Assembly (NCBI GenBank): GCA_905233555.1
Contig: CAJODF010000022.1
Coordinates: forward strand, 1 to 48,956
Direction of reading: 5' to 3'
Source of the DNA: an uncultured Prevotella sp.
GTDB lineage: Bacteria; Bacteroidota; Bacteroidia; Bacteroidales; Bacteroidaceae
Length of the DNA: 48,956 nt
The notes under the pieces were generated by a model. It did not search any database. It saw only the letters and a list, made by a program, of their open reading frames with translations, and was not told where the DNA came from. Below, piece by piece: positions 9,801 to 16,526 of this stretch; the first letter of the stretch is position 1; each line of letters starts with the position of its first letter. Both the position numbers and the translations under genes were made by a program.

Positions 9801-10415
9801 GATGCCGAGCAGAAGAAGCACATCGAGGCTGTGAAGGATCTGATCATGAATGAGGTCAATGTAAAAGAACTCCGTTTCGTAGAGGGTGCCGGCGTCCTTG
9901 TGAAGAAAGTGAAATGCAACTTCCGTACAATGGGTAAAAAGTTCGGTAAACTGATGAAGGGCGTTGCTGCCGCTATGGACCAACTCACTCAGGAACAGAT
10001 TGCAGAACTGGAACAGAAGGGCATCATCAATATAGAGGTTGAAGGTCAGCAGTTGACTGTAGAGGCTGTAGATGTGGAGATCATCTCTGAAGACATCCCA
10101 GGCTGGCTGGTAGCCAATGATGGTAATCTCACCGTAGCCCTTGAAGTGGAACTGACTGATGAGTTGAAGGATGAGGGTATGGCCCGTGAATTGATTAACC
10201 GCATCCAGAATATCCGTAAGGAGAGTGGTTTGGAGATTACTGACAGAATCAGCATCACGATTGCTCCAAATACTGAAGTGGAAAAGAGTGTATCGCATTT
10301 TGGTGAGTATATCCGGACACAAGTACTGGCTGACGATATCAACATCCAACCGAATGATGGACAAGAGGTTGACTTCGATGATTTCAAACTGAATATCAAA
10401 GTAAAAAAAGTATAA
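6855..10415 (+). CDS. ileS: Isoleucyl-tRNA synthetase, IleRS2-like, with GIHH signature
   Basis: Class I aminoacyl-tRNA synthetase of 1186 aa that charges tRNA-Ile. The Rossmann core begins with YEGPPSANG; the signature that is normally HxGH reads GIHH (residues 57-60). GWDTHGLPVE follows, then the CP1 editing domain (about 200-420), the KMSKH loop (742-746) and an anticodon-binding region. The length, the eukaryote-like sequence and the absence of the C-terminal Cys zinc cluster found in E. coli-type IleRS place it in the IleRS2 type. In that type the GxHH exchange is reported to give very high mupirocin resistance while keeping catalysis; I infer the same here. The start ATG follows a consensus promoter by 37 bp. 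DksA-like and lspA genes follow, echoing the ileS-lspA linkage of other bacteria. Confidence 0.96.
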   Translation: MAKKFAEHNGLNLTQVNDDILKMWQENNIFWRSIEEREGCPQFVFYEGPPSANGHPGIHHVLARTIKDTFNRYKTMKGYQVKRKAGWDTHGLPVELGVEKELGITKADIDNKESDKYISTEDYNKKCRENVMMFTQEWRDLTEKMGYFVDLDNPYITYDNKYIETLWWLLQQFYKKGLLYKGYTIQPYSPAAGTGLSSHELNQPGCYRDVKDTTVTALFKALNPKDEWTKWGTPYFVAWTTTPWTLPSNTALCVGPKIDYVAVETYNAYNGEKITIILAESRLNAYLAPEGNITNGEEMPEYNKGEKFVPYRIVGRYTGEELVGLKYQQLMPWVKPSAKLDQNAADYVKAYAAAHPEKVFAGENGKDQFVEMESEAFRVIPGDYVTTEDGAGIVHIAPTFGADDAKVAKDAHIPSLFLINKKGETRPMVDLQGKYYVMEELDSNFVEKCVNVEGYSHHAGDYVKNAYAPEFNKDGKYDEQAAAKAEDLNIVICMEMKQEGTALKIEKHVHNYPHCWRTDKPVLYYPLDSWFIRSTAKKDRMFELNKTINWQPESTGTGRFGNWLENLNDWNLSRSRFWGTPLPIWRDEDGKEICIGSVEELYNEIEKAVKAGFMQSNPLKDNGFVPGDMSKENYDKIDLHRPYVDNIVLVSESGKPMKRETDLIDVWFDSGSMPYAQIHYPFENKDLIDKGIAFPCDFINEGVDQTRGWFFTLHAIATMIFDSVAFKNVISSGLVLDAKGNKMSKHVGNVVNPFDMIGKFGSDAVRLYMMTNSEPWDNLKFDPEGVDEVRRKFFGTLYNTYSFFALYANVDGFDPQAAQVPFTERPEIDRWILSCLNTLIKGVEAELENYDPTRAGRLIDAFVNDDLSNWYVRLNRKRFWGKEMSADKLSAYQTLYTCLMTVAKLLAPFAPFYADQLYKDLGGELDSVHLDKFPVADETRINQDLEARMQMAQKITSMVLALRRKVNIKVRQPLQAIMIPAVDAEQKKHIEAVKDLIMNEVNVKELRFVEGAGVLVKKVKCNFRTMGKKFGKLMKGVAAAMDQLTQEQIAELEQKGIINIEVEGQQLTVEAVDVEIISEDIPGWLVANDGNLTVALEVELTDELKDEGMARELINRIQNIRKESGLEITDRISITIAPNTEVEKSVSHFGEYIRTQVLADDINIQPNDGQEVDFDDFKLNIKVKKV

Positions 10416-10436
10416 ACTATCAATAACTTTACAATT

Positions 10437-10817
10437 ATGGCAGAAAAGACACGTTATTCTGATGAGGAACTGGAAGAGTTCCGTCAGATCATCAATGAGA
10501 AAATGGCCTTGGCCAAGCGCGACTACGACCAGATGATGCGCGTGCTGATGAATGAGGATTCCAACGATGTGGATGACACGTCGCCTACATACAAGGCACT
10601 TGAGGAAGGTAGTACCACCCAGTCGAAAGAAGAAATCATCAGTATGGCTGCAAGGCAGCAGAAATTCATTCAGGGATTAAAGGCTGCACTGGTCCGCATA
10701 GAGAACAAGACCTATGGCATTGACCGTATTACGGGTGAGTTGATTCCGAAGGAACGTCTTCGTGCTGTACCTCATGCTACTTTGAGCGTCCAGTCAAAGA
10801 TGAATCAAAAGAAATAA
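10437..10817 (+). CDS. dksA: DksA/TraR-family RNA polymerase-binding protein lacking zinc cysteines
   Basis: A 126-aa protein with the DksA layout: an N-terminal helix, a coiled-coil hairpin (about 15-85) with an acidic tip region DVDDTSPT (about 40-47), and a C-terminal globular part. The globular part follows the family pattern YGIxxxTGxLIPxERLxAVPxAxL, but all four zinc-ligand positions are substituted: D96, T99, S117 and S120. No cysteine is present anywhere. Bacteroidetes homologues I remember already lack most of these ligands, so this is a lineage trait taken to its end. DksA acts in the secondary channel of RNA polymerase with ppGpp. It lies 21 bp after ileS and 2 bp before the probable GTG of lspA. 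Confidence 0.88.
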   Translation: MAEKTRYSDEELEEFRQIINEKMALAKRDYDQMMRVLMNEDSNDVDDTSPTYKALEEGSTTQSKEEIISMAARQQKFIQGLKAALVRIENKTYGIDRITGELIPKERLRAVPHATLSVQSKMNQKK

Positions 10818-10819
10818 AA

Positions 10820-11450
10820 GTGAGCCTGTTGAGGAAGGTCTTCACAGATTGTTGTGGCTGCGATTCTGTTAATCGACCAAGTTGTCAAGATTTGGGTGAA
10901 GACAACTATGTGCCTGCATGAATCTATTCATATCACAGACTGGTTCTATATCAACTATATAGAAAACATGGGAATGGCCTTCGGCATGCAGATGGGCAGT
11001 AAGATATTGCTTTCTGTCTTTCGGTTCGTGGCTATTGCCGTATTAATCTATTATATATGGAAACAGATTAAGGCACAGGCACGTACGAGTTACGTGCTGT
11101 GTCTGTCGATGGTCCTTGGAGGTGCCATTGGCAACTTAATAGACTGTATGTTCTATGGTCTGTGCTTTGCTGGTTCGTCTGAATATTATACCTCTTATTT
11201 CGTGTCTTTCGGCACAGGCTATGCACCCTTCATGATGGGCAAGGTAGTGGATATGTTCTATTTCCCACTGATTGAGACAGAGTGGCCCGACTGGATGCCA
11301 TTCGTCGGAGGTGACCATTTTGTCTTTTTCAGTCCTGTGTTCAATTTTGCAGATGCAAGCATCAGTGTTGGTGTTGTTCTGTTATTATTGTTTTTCAGAA
11401 AAGAGATCAGCGAGATCACTTTTAAACGGGAGACAAAAGATGAATCATGA
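10820..11450 (+). CDS. lspA: Lipoprotein signal peptidase LspA with apparent N-terminal frameshift
   Basis: Inner-membrane aspartyl peptidase that cleaves prolipoproteins. From the first in-frame start, GTG at 10854, the protein is 198 aa and carries both catalytic aspartates: D97 in GNLID and D167 in FNFAD. It has the long loop between them typical of Bacteroidetes. That start leaves only seven residues before the LIDQ that ends helix 1, too short for a membrane segment. A GTG at 10820, 2 bp after dksA, opens a frame coding SLLRKVFT, and skipping one base between 10835 and 10848 joins it to IVVAAILLIDQ, restoring a normal helix 1. In-frame upstream extension is otherwise blocked by TGA at 10830. 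So either there is an indel (real or sequencing), recoding, or a truncated start. The end overlaps the next gene as ATGA. Confidence 0.85.
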
Positions 11451-12355
11451 TGCAGGGAAAGACCATACATATAATACATATAGGTATAGTATTGGTTCTG
11501 CTGTCAGCCTGTAAGCCTGGAGTTCCAAGTAAATATATCCAGCCTGGTGATATGGAAGATATCCTTTATGACTATTATGTTTCACAAGGTATCGCATCCG
11601 TTCCTGGTGTGAATCCAGGCAGTGAAGATTATAAACGCGACATGTACTTTAATGCTGTATTAAAAAAGCATGATGTGACGAAGGCGGATTTCGACTCTTC
11701 GCTTGTGTATTATTATACCCGTGCGGATCATTTCGTAGAAATATGCCACAATGTTCAGGATCGTCTGAGTCAGGATGCTCTTGACCTCGGCGCATCGGAA
11801 GGTGAAGTGGAACGCTACACAGCACAAAGTCTCACGGGCGACACGGCCAATGTATGGGAAGGGAATCGAAGTGCTATGCTGATACCTTATGCACCATATA
11901 ACCGTATGCAGTTTGTGCAAAAGGCAGACACTTCGTATCATAAAGGCGATCAGTATATGTTGGCATTCAAGACCAATTTCTTGTATCAGGGAGGATCAAA
12001 GGATGCATTGGCATATCTCGCACTGAAATATGAGAATGACAGCATTGTTTCCCGGGTAACCCGTTTCTCTGCAAGCGGAGAAACACAATTGAGAATAGAG
12101 GCCTGTGACCTGAAAGTGAAGGAACTGATGGGGTATTTCTATCTTGGAGATGGCTATGATAAAAATGCCGATCTTAAATTGCTATTCCTGACAGATATCC
12201 AGTTAATCCGTTTCCATAAGCAAGAGACTGGTAATTCCCAAAAGCCGACAACTGAGATAATAAGGCCTGACTCTACAAAGATAATCCCTGACTCTATAAG
12301 GAAGAAACAACGACACCAATTTGGTGTAAGGCCCGACATAAAAGTCAACAAATAA
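11447..12355 (+). CDS. DUF4296-type lipoprotein
   Basis: A 302-aa lipoprotein: short hydrophobic signal, lipobox LLSAC with the acylated Cys at 22, then a helical DUF4296-like domain (about 28-125) followed by a beta-rich part and a basic, low-complexity tail (about 265-302, with TKIIPDSIRKKQ-like segments). The function of the family is unknown. It overlaps lspA by 4 bp (ATGA), so the signal peptidase II and one of its own substrates are translationally coupled; the same neighbourhood occurs in other Bacteroidales by my recollection. A second ATG directly follows the first and would change little. Nothing unusual in codon use. Confidence 0.8.
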   Translation: MMQGKTIHIIHIGIVLVLLSACKPGVPSKYIQPGDMEDILYDYYVSQGIASVPGVNPGSEDYKRDMYFNAVLKKHDVTKADFDSSLVYYYTRADHFVEICHNVQDRLSQDALDLGASEGEVERYTAQSLTGDTANVWEGNRSAMLIPYAPYNRMQFVQKADTSYHKGDQYMLAFKTNFLYQGGSKDALAYLALKYENDSIVSRVTRFSASGETQLRIEACDLKVKELMGYFYLGDGYDKNADLKLLFLTDIQLIRFHKQETGNSQKPTTEIIRPDSTKIIPDSIRKKQRHQFGVRPDIKVNK

Positions 12356-12382
12356 ATACAAACCGATTAAAACACTAACAAT

Positions 12383-13717
12383 ATGAATCTGAAGATCCGT
12401 CTGGCATTGATGAACTTTTTGGAGTTCGCAGTATGGGGAGCATACCTTACATGCATGGGTAATTATCTGGGGGCAGCCGGCCTCGGCGACAAGATTGCCT
12501 GGTTCTATGCCATCCAAGGTATTGTCAGTCTCTTCATGCCAACATTGATGGGTATCGTGGCTGACAGATATATTCAGCCCCAGCGACTGTTAGGACTCTG
12601 TCATCTTATGGCGGGCACCTTCATGTTCGGCTGTTGGTGGTTAGGCAAAGAGGCTGGTGTCGGTCAGGAACTGACAGAAAAATCAACGTTCATCCTCTTA
12701 TACACCCTGAGTGTAGCCTTTTATATGCCGACGATTGCCTTGGCGAATACGACGGCTTTTACCATATTGAAAAACAATGGATACGACACGGTGAAGGATT
12801 TCCCGCCTATTCGTGTGTTGGGAACCGTCGGTTTTATTGTGACGATGTGGTTTGTGAACTGTGCCGTATGGCTTGTAGAAAGTTCTTCATGGGATGGTGT
12901 AACCTTTACGTTGACGTTTGCAGAGCATCCCCATAAGTTCCAATATACACATATGCAGTTCTTCGTCTCAGGTTTGTTAAGCATCATACTTTTCCTCTAT
13001 TGTTTTACATTACCAAAATGTAAACTGACAAAGAAAGATCAGAAAGTCTCGTTGGCAGAGAGTTTCGGCCTAAATGCATTCAGACTCTTCAAGACCCGGA
13101 AGATGGCCTTGTTCTTTATCTTCTCTGCATTGTTAGGTATGTGCCTACAGGTCACCAACGGTTATGCAGGACCCTTCATTACCAGTTTCAAAGGCAGTGC
13201 CGACCCTGTCGTCGCATCCTCCTTTGCAGCTAACAACGCAACGTTGTTGACATCTATTAGTCAGATTAGTGAAGCGCTTTGTATCTTGATGATTCCATTC
13301 TTCTTGAAACGCTACGGTATCAAGATCGTCATGCTGATGTCATTGTTTGCCTGGGTATTTCGTTTCGGATTCTTTGGTATCGGCCATCCCACTATGCCAG
13401 GGGTTTTATTCTTTATCCTTTCCTGTATCGTCTATGGTGTTGCTTTCGACTTCTTCAATGTGTCAGGTGGTATCTTTGTCGATCAGGAGTGTGATGCTTC
13501 TGTAAAAGCATCTGCCCAAGGTCTGTTCATGATGATGACTAATGGTGTAGGAGCTACTATTGGAACCTTAGTTGCTGGTGAGATCGTCAACCACTATTGT
13601 TCATGGCAAAACGGTTTCTTACAGGGTGATTGGACCACATGTTGGTTTATCTTTGCCACTTTTGCTATTGTGGTTGGTGTAACGTTTGCTCTGGTTTTCA
13701 AACCTGATCAGAAATAA
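12383..13717 (+). CDS. nupG: NupG-family nucleoside permease (MFS)
   Basis: A 444-aa membrane protein with about twelve hydrophobic segments. The N-terminus (MNLKIRLALMNFLEFAVWGAY) and GIVADRYI loop after helix 2 match the nucleoside:H+ symporter family of the major facilitator superfamily (E. coli NupG and XapB). Residues near 320-400 keep the family's FDFFNVSG and CDASVKASAQG stretch. It probably imports nucleosides across the inner membrane for salvage; the specific substrates cannot be read from sequence. It follows the DUF4296 gene by 27 bp and precedes rsmE by 8 bp, so it is likely part of the ileS-headed run. Confidence 0.87.
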   Translation: MNLKIRLALMNFLEFAVWGAYLTCMGNYLGAAGLGDKIAWFYAIQGIVSLFMPTLMGIVADRYIQPQRLLGLCHLMAGTFMFGCWWLGKEAGVGQELTEKSTFILLYTLSVAFYMPTIALANTTAFTILKNNGYDTVKDFPPIRVLGTVGFIVTMWFVNCAVWLVESSSWDGVTFTLTFAEHPHKFQYTHMQFFVSGLLSIILFLYCFTLPKCKLTKKDQKVSLAESFGLNAFRLFKTRKMALFFIFSALLGMCLQVTNGYAGPFITSFKGSADPVVASSFAANNATLLTSISQISEALCILMIPFFLKRYGIKIVMLMSLFAWVFRFGFFGIGHPTMPGVLFFILSCIVYGVAFDFFNVSGGIFVDQECDASVKASAQGLFMMMTNGVGATIGTLVAGEIVNHYCSWQNGFLQGDWTTCWFIFATFAIVVGVTFALVFKPDQK

Positions 13718-13725
13718 CACGTCGT

Positions 13726-14445
13726 ATGAAGGAAGTTAGGTTTTTCTATGTGCCAGATGCCCAGCAGCAGACGGAACTTCCGCCTGACGAAGCCATGCAT
13801 GCCATGCGTGTTCTCCGTCTGAAGAGTGGGGATGAGATGTTTTTGATGGATGGCATGGGAAATTACTATAGGGCCGAGGTAACGATAGCAGCCACACGTC
13901 ATTGCTATTATCAGATTAAAGAATGTATGACTCAGGAGCCTCAGTGGAAAGGGCACAGGCACCTTGCCATAGCTCCGACAAAGATGATGGACCGTATTGA
14001 ATGGATGACAGAAAAAGCGACTGAAATAGGAGTTGATGAGATGTCATTTATCAACTGCCAGTTTTCTGAAAGAAGGCTATTAAAAACTACTCGTCTCGAG
14101 AAAATTGCTATTTCTGCCATGAAACAAAGCCATAAGGCGTGGAAGCCTGTACTCAATGAAATGGAACATTTGAGGCATTTTATCGAACAGCCAAGAAAGG
14201 GGAAGAAATATATTGCCCATTGTTATAATGAGATTCCACGTACCTATCTTTTTGACGAATTACAAAAGAATGAAGATAACGAGGAGGTCACTGTGATGAT
14301 AGGTCCAGAAGGTGATTTCAGTCTCGAAGAAGTAAAAGAGTGTATCGAAAAAGGCTATCAGAGCGTTCATCTGGGTGAGAGTCGTCTGCGTACGGAAACT
14401 GCAGGACTTGTCGCAGTAATGATGATGCAATTGGCTAAGAAATAA
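13726..14445 (+). CDS. rsmE: 16S rRNA m3U1498 methyltransferase RsmE
   Basis: A 239-aa SPOUT methyltransferase of the RsmE family. An N-terminal PUA-like domain (about 1-70, MHAMRVLRLKSGD) precedes the knotted catalytic domain with KATEIGVDE (about 94-102), MIGPEGDFSLEEV (about 190-202) and the C-terminal knot HLGESRLRTETAG (about 216-228). The family methylates N3 of U1498 in the 16S rRNA decoding region using SAM. The start is the ATG 8 bp after nupG. The length is the family norm. Confidence 0.94.
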   Translation: MKEVRFFYVPDAQQQTELPPDEAMHAMRVLRLKSGDEMFLMDGMGNYYRAEVTIAATRHCYYQIKECMTQEPQWKGHRHLAIAPTKMMDRIEWMTEKATEIGVDEMSFINCQFSERRLLKTTRLEKIAISAMKQSHKAWKPVLNEMEHLRHFIEQPRKGKKYIAHCYNEIPRTYLFDELQKNEDNEEVTVMIGPEGDFSLEEVKECIEKGYQSVHLGESRLRTETAGLVAVMMMQLAKK

Positions 14446-14467
14446 ATCAAATAATTAAACTAAGAAT

Positions 14468-15805
14468 ATGACTGACGAAAAAATCATGGCTACCATCAAA
14501 CCCGATGGTGAGTATTGGCAACCGGAAATTGAAACCATGCCTAGAGAGCAGTTGCAACAACTGCAAGTGAAGAAACTCAAAGAGAGCATCAACATTGCCT
14601 TGAAGTCTCCTTTCTACAAGAAACGTCTGGGCGATTTAGGTATCAACGCTGACTCTATCAACAGTCTCGATGACCTAAGAAAGATTCCCTTTACCACGAA
14701 GCAGGACCTTCGTGACAACTATCCTTACGGACTGGTTGGCGGCAATTTGGACGATGCCGTACGTATCCACTCTACCAGTGGTACGACAGGTAATCCCTGT
14801 GTGGTTGTGTATTCAGAGCACGACATTTGTTCATGGGCCAATATGATTGCCCGTAACCTCTATATGGTGGGCTGTCGTAAGAGCGATGTATTCCAGAATT
14901 CCAGCGGCTACGGTATGTTTACTGGCGGTCTGGGCTTCCAATATGGTGCAGAGTGGCTGGGTGCAATGACGGTTCCTGCCGCTGCTGGTAACTCCAAGCG
15001 TCAGATCAAGTTTATCAAGGATTTTGGTACCACTGCCCTCCATGCCATTCCTTCTTACGCTATCCGTCTGGCCGAGGTATTCAAGGAGGAGGGGGTTGAC
15101 CCTGCTACCACAAAACTCCGTACCCTATGCATCGGTGCCGAGCCACATACCGAAGAGCAACGTCGCCGTATCGAGCGAATGTTGGGTGTGAAGGCCTATA
15201 ATTCGTTCGGTATGACCGAGATGAACGGCCCTGGTGTTGCCTTTGAGTGTAAATATCAGGAAGGTATGCACCTCTGGGAGGACAATTATATCGTTGAAAT
15301 CGTTGATCCTGACACACTCGAGCCTGTGCCAGACGGTGAGATGGGTGAGATGGTGCTTACAACCCTCGACCGTAATATGATGCCTATCCTGCGCTATCGC
15401 ACTCGTGACCTTACTCGCATCATCGCTGAGCCTTGTAAGTGCGGACGTACCCACCGTCGTATCGATCGCATCAAGGGACGTACTGATGACATGTTCATCA
15501 TCAAGGGTGTAAATGTATTCCCGATGCAGGTAGAAAAAATTCTTGTGCAGTATCCGGGTTTAGGCAGCAATTATCTCATTACCCTTGAGACCATTGACGA
15601 TAACGATGTCATGACCGTTGAGGTTGAAATCGACGGACTGGAGACCGATATCTATCCAGAGATTCAGAAGATGACCAAGGATATCCAGCGTGCTTTGAAG
15701 GACGAGATCCTCCTAACACCTCAGGTGAAACTCGTCAAAAAAGGATCTTTGCCGCAAAGTGAGGGTAAGGCTGTACGTGTCCATGATCTCCGCAACAACA
15801 AGTAG
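14468..15805 (+). CDS. paaK: Phenylacetate-CoA ligase family (PaaK-like) adenylate-forming enzyme
   Basis: A 445-aa ANL-superfamily ligase. The phosphate-binding loop STSGTTGNP sits at about 101-109, the AMP-binding core includes NSFGMTEMNGPG (about 240), and EPCKCGRTHRRIDRIKGRTDD (about 320-340) carries the Cys pair and the hinge seen in PaaK proteins; the C-terminal domain has the catalytic-lysine side. PaaK makes phenylacetyl-CoA from phenylacetate, CoA and ATP. No other phenylacetate genes are nearby. In anaerobic Bacteroidetes PaaK homologues often accompany arylpyruvate:ferredoxin oxidoreductases and may work on arylacetates made from amino acids; that partner is absent from this window. 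Start at 14468 is preferred; a second Met six codons on is possible. Confidence 0.88.
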   Translation: MTDEKIMATIKPDGEYWQPEIETMPREQLQQLQVKKLKESINIALKSPFYKKRLGDLGINADSINSLDDLRKIPFTTKQDLRDNYPYGLVGGNLDDAVRIHSTSGTTGNPCVVVYSEHDICSWANMIARNLYMVGCRKSDVFQNSSGYGMFTGGLGFQYGAEWLGAMTVPAAAGNSKRQIKFIKDFGTTALHAIPSYAIRLAEVFKEEGVDPATTKLRTLCIGAEPHTEEQRRRIERMLGVKAYNSFGMTEMNGPGVAFECKYQEGMHLWEDNYIVEIVDPDTLEPVPDGEMGEMVLTTLDRNMMPILRYRTRDLTRIIAEPCKCGRTHRRIDRIKGRTDDMFIIKGVNVFPMQVEKILVQYPGLGSNYLITLETIDDNDVMTVEVEIDGLETDIYPEIQKMTKDIQRALKDEILLTPQVKLVKKGSLPQSEGKAVRVHDLRNNK

Positions 15806-15809
15806 TGTG

Positions 15810-16325
15810 ATGATATCGGGCAAGGTATGTCATAGGACTTTATTGACAGTCATCCTGTTTTGTGGGATGACTGTCATGGCTCATGCTCAAATAAAAATCT
15901 CGGACCTGTTTCGTGAGATGCCGGATTCACTCCTGCCTGTCCTTTCTGAAAACAACCGTTTGGATATGATAGATTTTATGGCATCCGGAATGAAAGCGGA
16001 AGTGACGAATAGGCTAGGGGGGAGGAGTGAGATGATCTTGTTGACAGATGACAGCCTGCGTATTAAAGTAAGTGATGCACAGACTGTTACACTTTTACTT
16101 ATCAGTCCATTAGATTCCATTGAAAGTGACCACAAAATTATCTGTCAGATTTGTACATATGGCACTAATGAGTCTATGCTACAATCTGTTACGTCGTTCT
16201 ATACTACTCAATGGAATAAGATAAATCAAATACCCCCTCTCAATGAGGAAGATAACAAGCAAATTCATTCGCTGAATTTGCAAACAATTCTAAATTGGGA
16301 GCAAGATATTCTAAAAAAAGATTAA
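15810..16325 (+). CDS. DUF3256-family exported protein
   Basis: A 171-aa protein with a signal peptide (hydrophobic TLLTVILFCGMTVMA, cut after AHA at about 26). The first mature segment has FREMPDSLLPVLSENNRLDM and MIDFMASGMKAEVTN, which I recognise as the DUF3256 signature of Bacteroidetes. The rest is a small beta-rich domain. No enzymatic motif is visible and the function is unknown. The frame is open further upstream, but those starts lie within paaK; the ATG 5 bp after the paaK stop gives a proper signal peptide. It closes the plus-strand run begun at ileS. Confidence 0.78.
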   Translation: MISGKVCHRTLLTVILFCGMTVMAHAQIKISDLFREMPDSLLPVLSENNRLDMIDFMASGMKAEVTNRLGGRSEMILLTDDSLRIKVSDAQTVTLLLISPLDSIESDHKIICQICTYGTNESMLQSVTSFYTTQWNKINQIPPLNEEDNKQIHSLNLQTILNWEQDILKKD

Positions 16326-16374
16326 AACCGTGAGACGAAGTCTGCAATTTCTATGAATGAGATTAAATAATTCG

Positions 16375-16382
16375 TATCTTTG
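16375..16382 (+). promoter_or_regulatory. -7 element of an orphan promoter ahead of a candidate small RNA
   Basis: TATCTTTG followed by CGAC fits TAnnTTTG. The surrounding ATTCGTATCTTTGC resembles the promoter of the OmpA-type gene at 18091. No coding gene follows on this strand; transcription would start near 16386 and reach a terminator at 16488-16523. Confidence 0.6.
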
Positions 16383-16385
16383 CGA

Positions 16386-16523
16386 CGTGTTTTTCATGGT
16401 ATTAGATTATTAAGGTTATAAAAGAAAATCGGATGTCGTGAGACATCCAATTTTCTGAACCAGCTGAAATATTTGTAGGCTGGTTTCGGAAAGGGAGCTT
16501 GGGAAAGTTTCCTTTTCTTTTTT
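16386..16523 (+). ncRNA. Candidate small RNA, about 138 nt, unknown family
   Basis: Between DUF3256 and the convergent proS lies a self-contained transcription unit: promoter at 16375, an AU-rich 5' segment (about 16386-16423), hairpin 1 (GGATGTC 16431-16437 with GACATCC 16442-16448, GUGA loop, extended by GAAAAT/ATTTTC arms), hairpin 2 (AACCAGC 16458-16464 with GCTGGTT 16479-16485) and a third hairpin ending in a T-run. No open frame longer than a few codons is present. I do not recognise it as 6S, tmRNA, RNase P or SRP RNA. It could be a regulatory sRNA; Rfam families of Bacteroidales with unknown function are the first comparison. Confidence 0.6.
16488..16523 (+). terminator. Intrinsic terminator of the candidate sRNA
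   Basis: GGAAAGG (16488-16494) pairs with CCTTTTC (16511-16517), with an inner GCTT/AAGT stem (16497-16500, 16505-16508) and a GGGA loop; six T follow (16518-16523). This is a textbook intrinsic terminator on the plus strand and ends 4 bp before the proS stop codon. Confidence 0.72.
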
Positions 16524-16526
16524 GTC

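Noticed and set aside
16386..16523. 6S RNA or tmRNA as identity of the small RNA
   Set aside because: No long single bulged hairpin as in 6S, and no tRNA-like ends or tag frame as in tmRNA.
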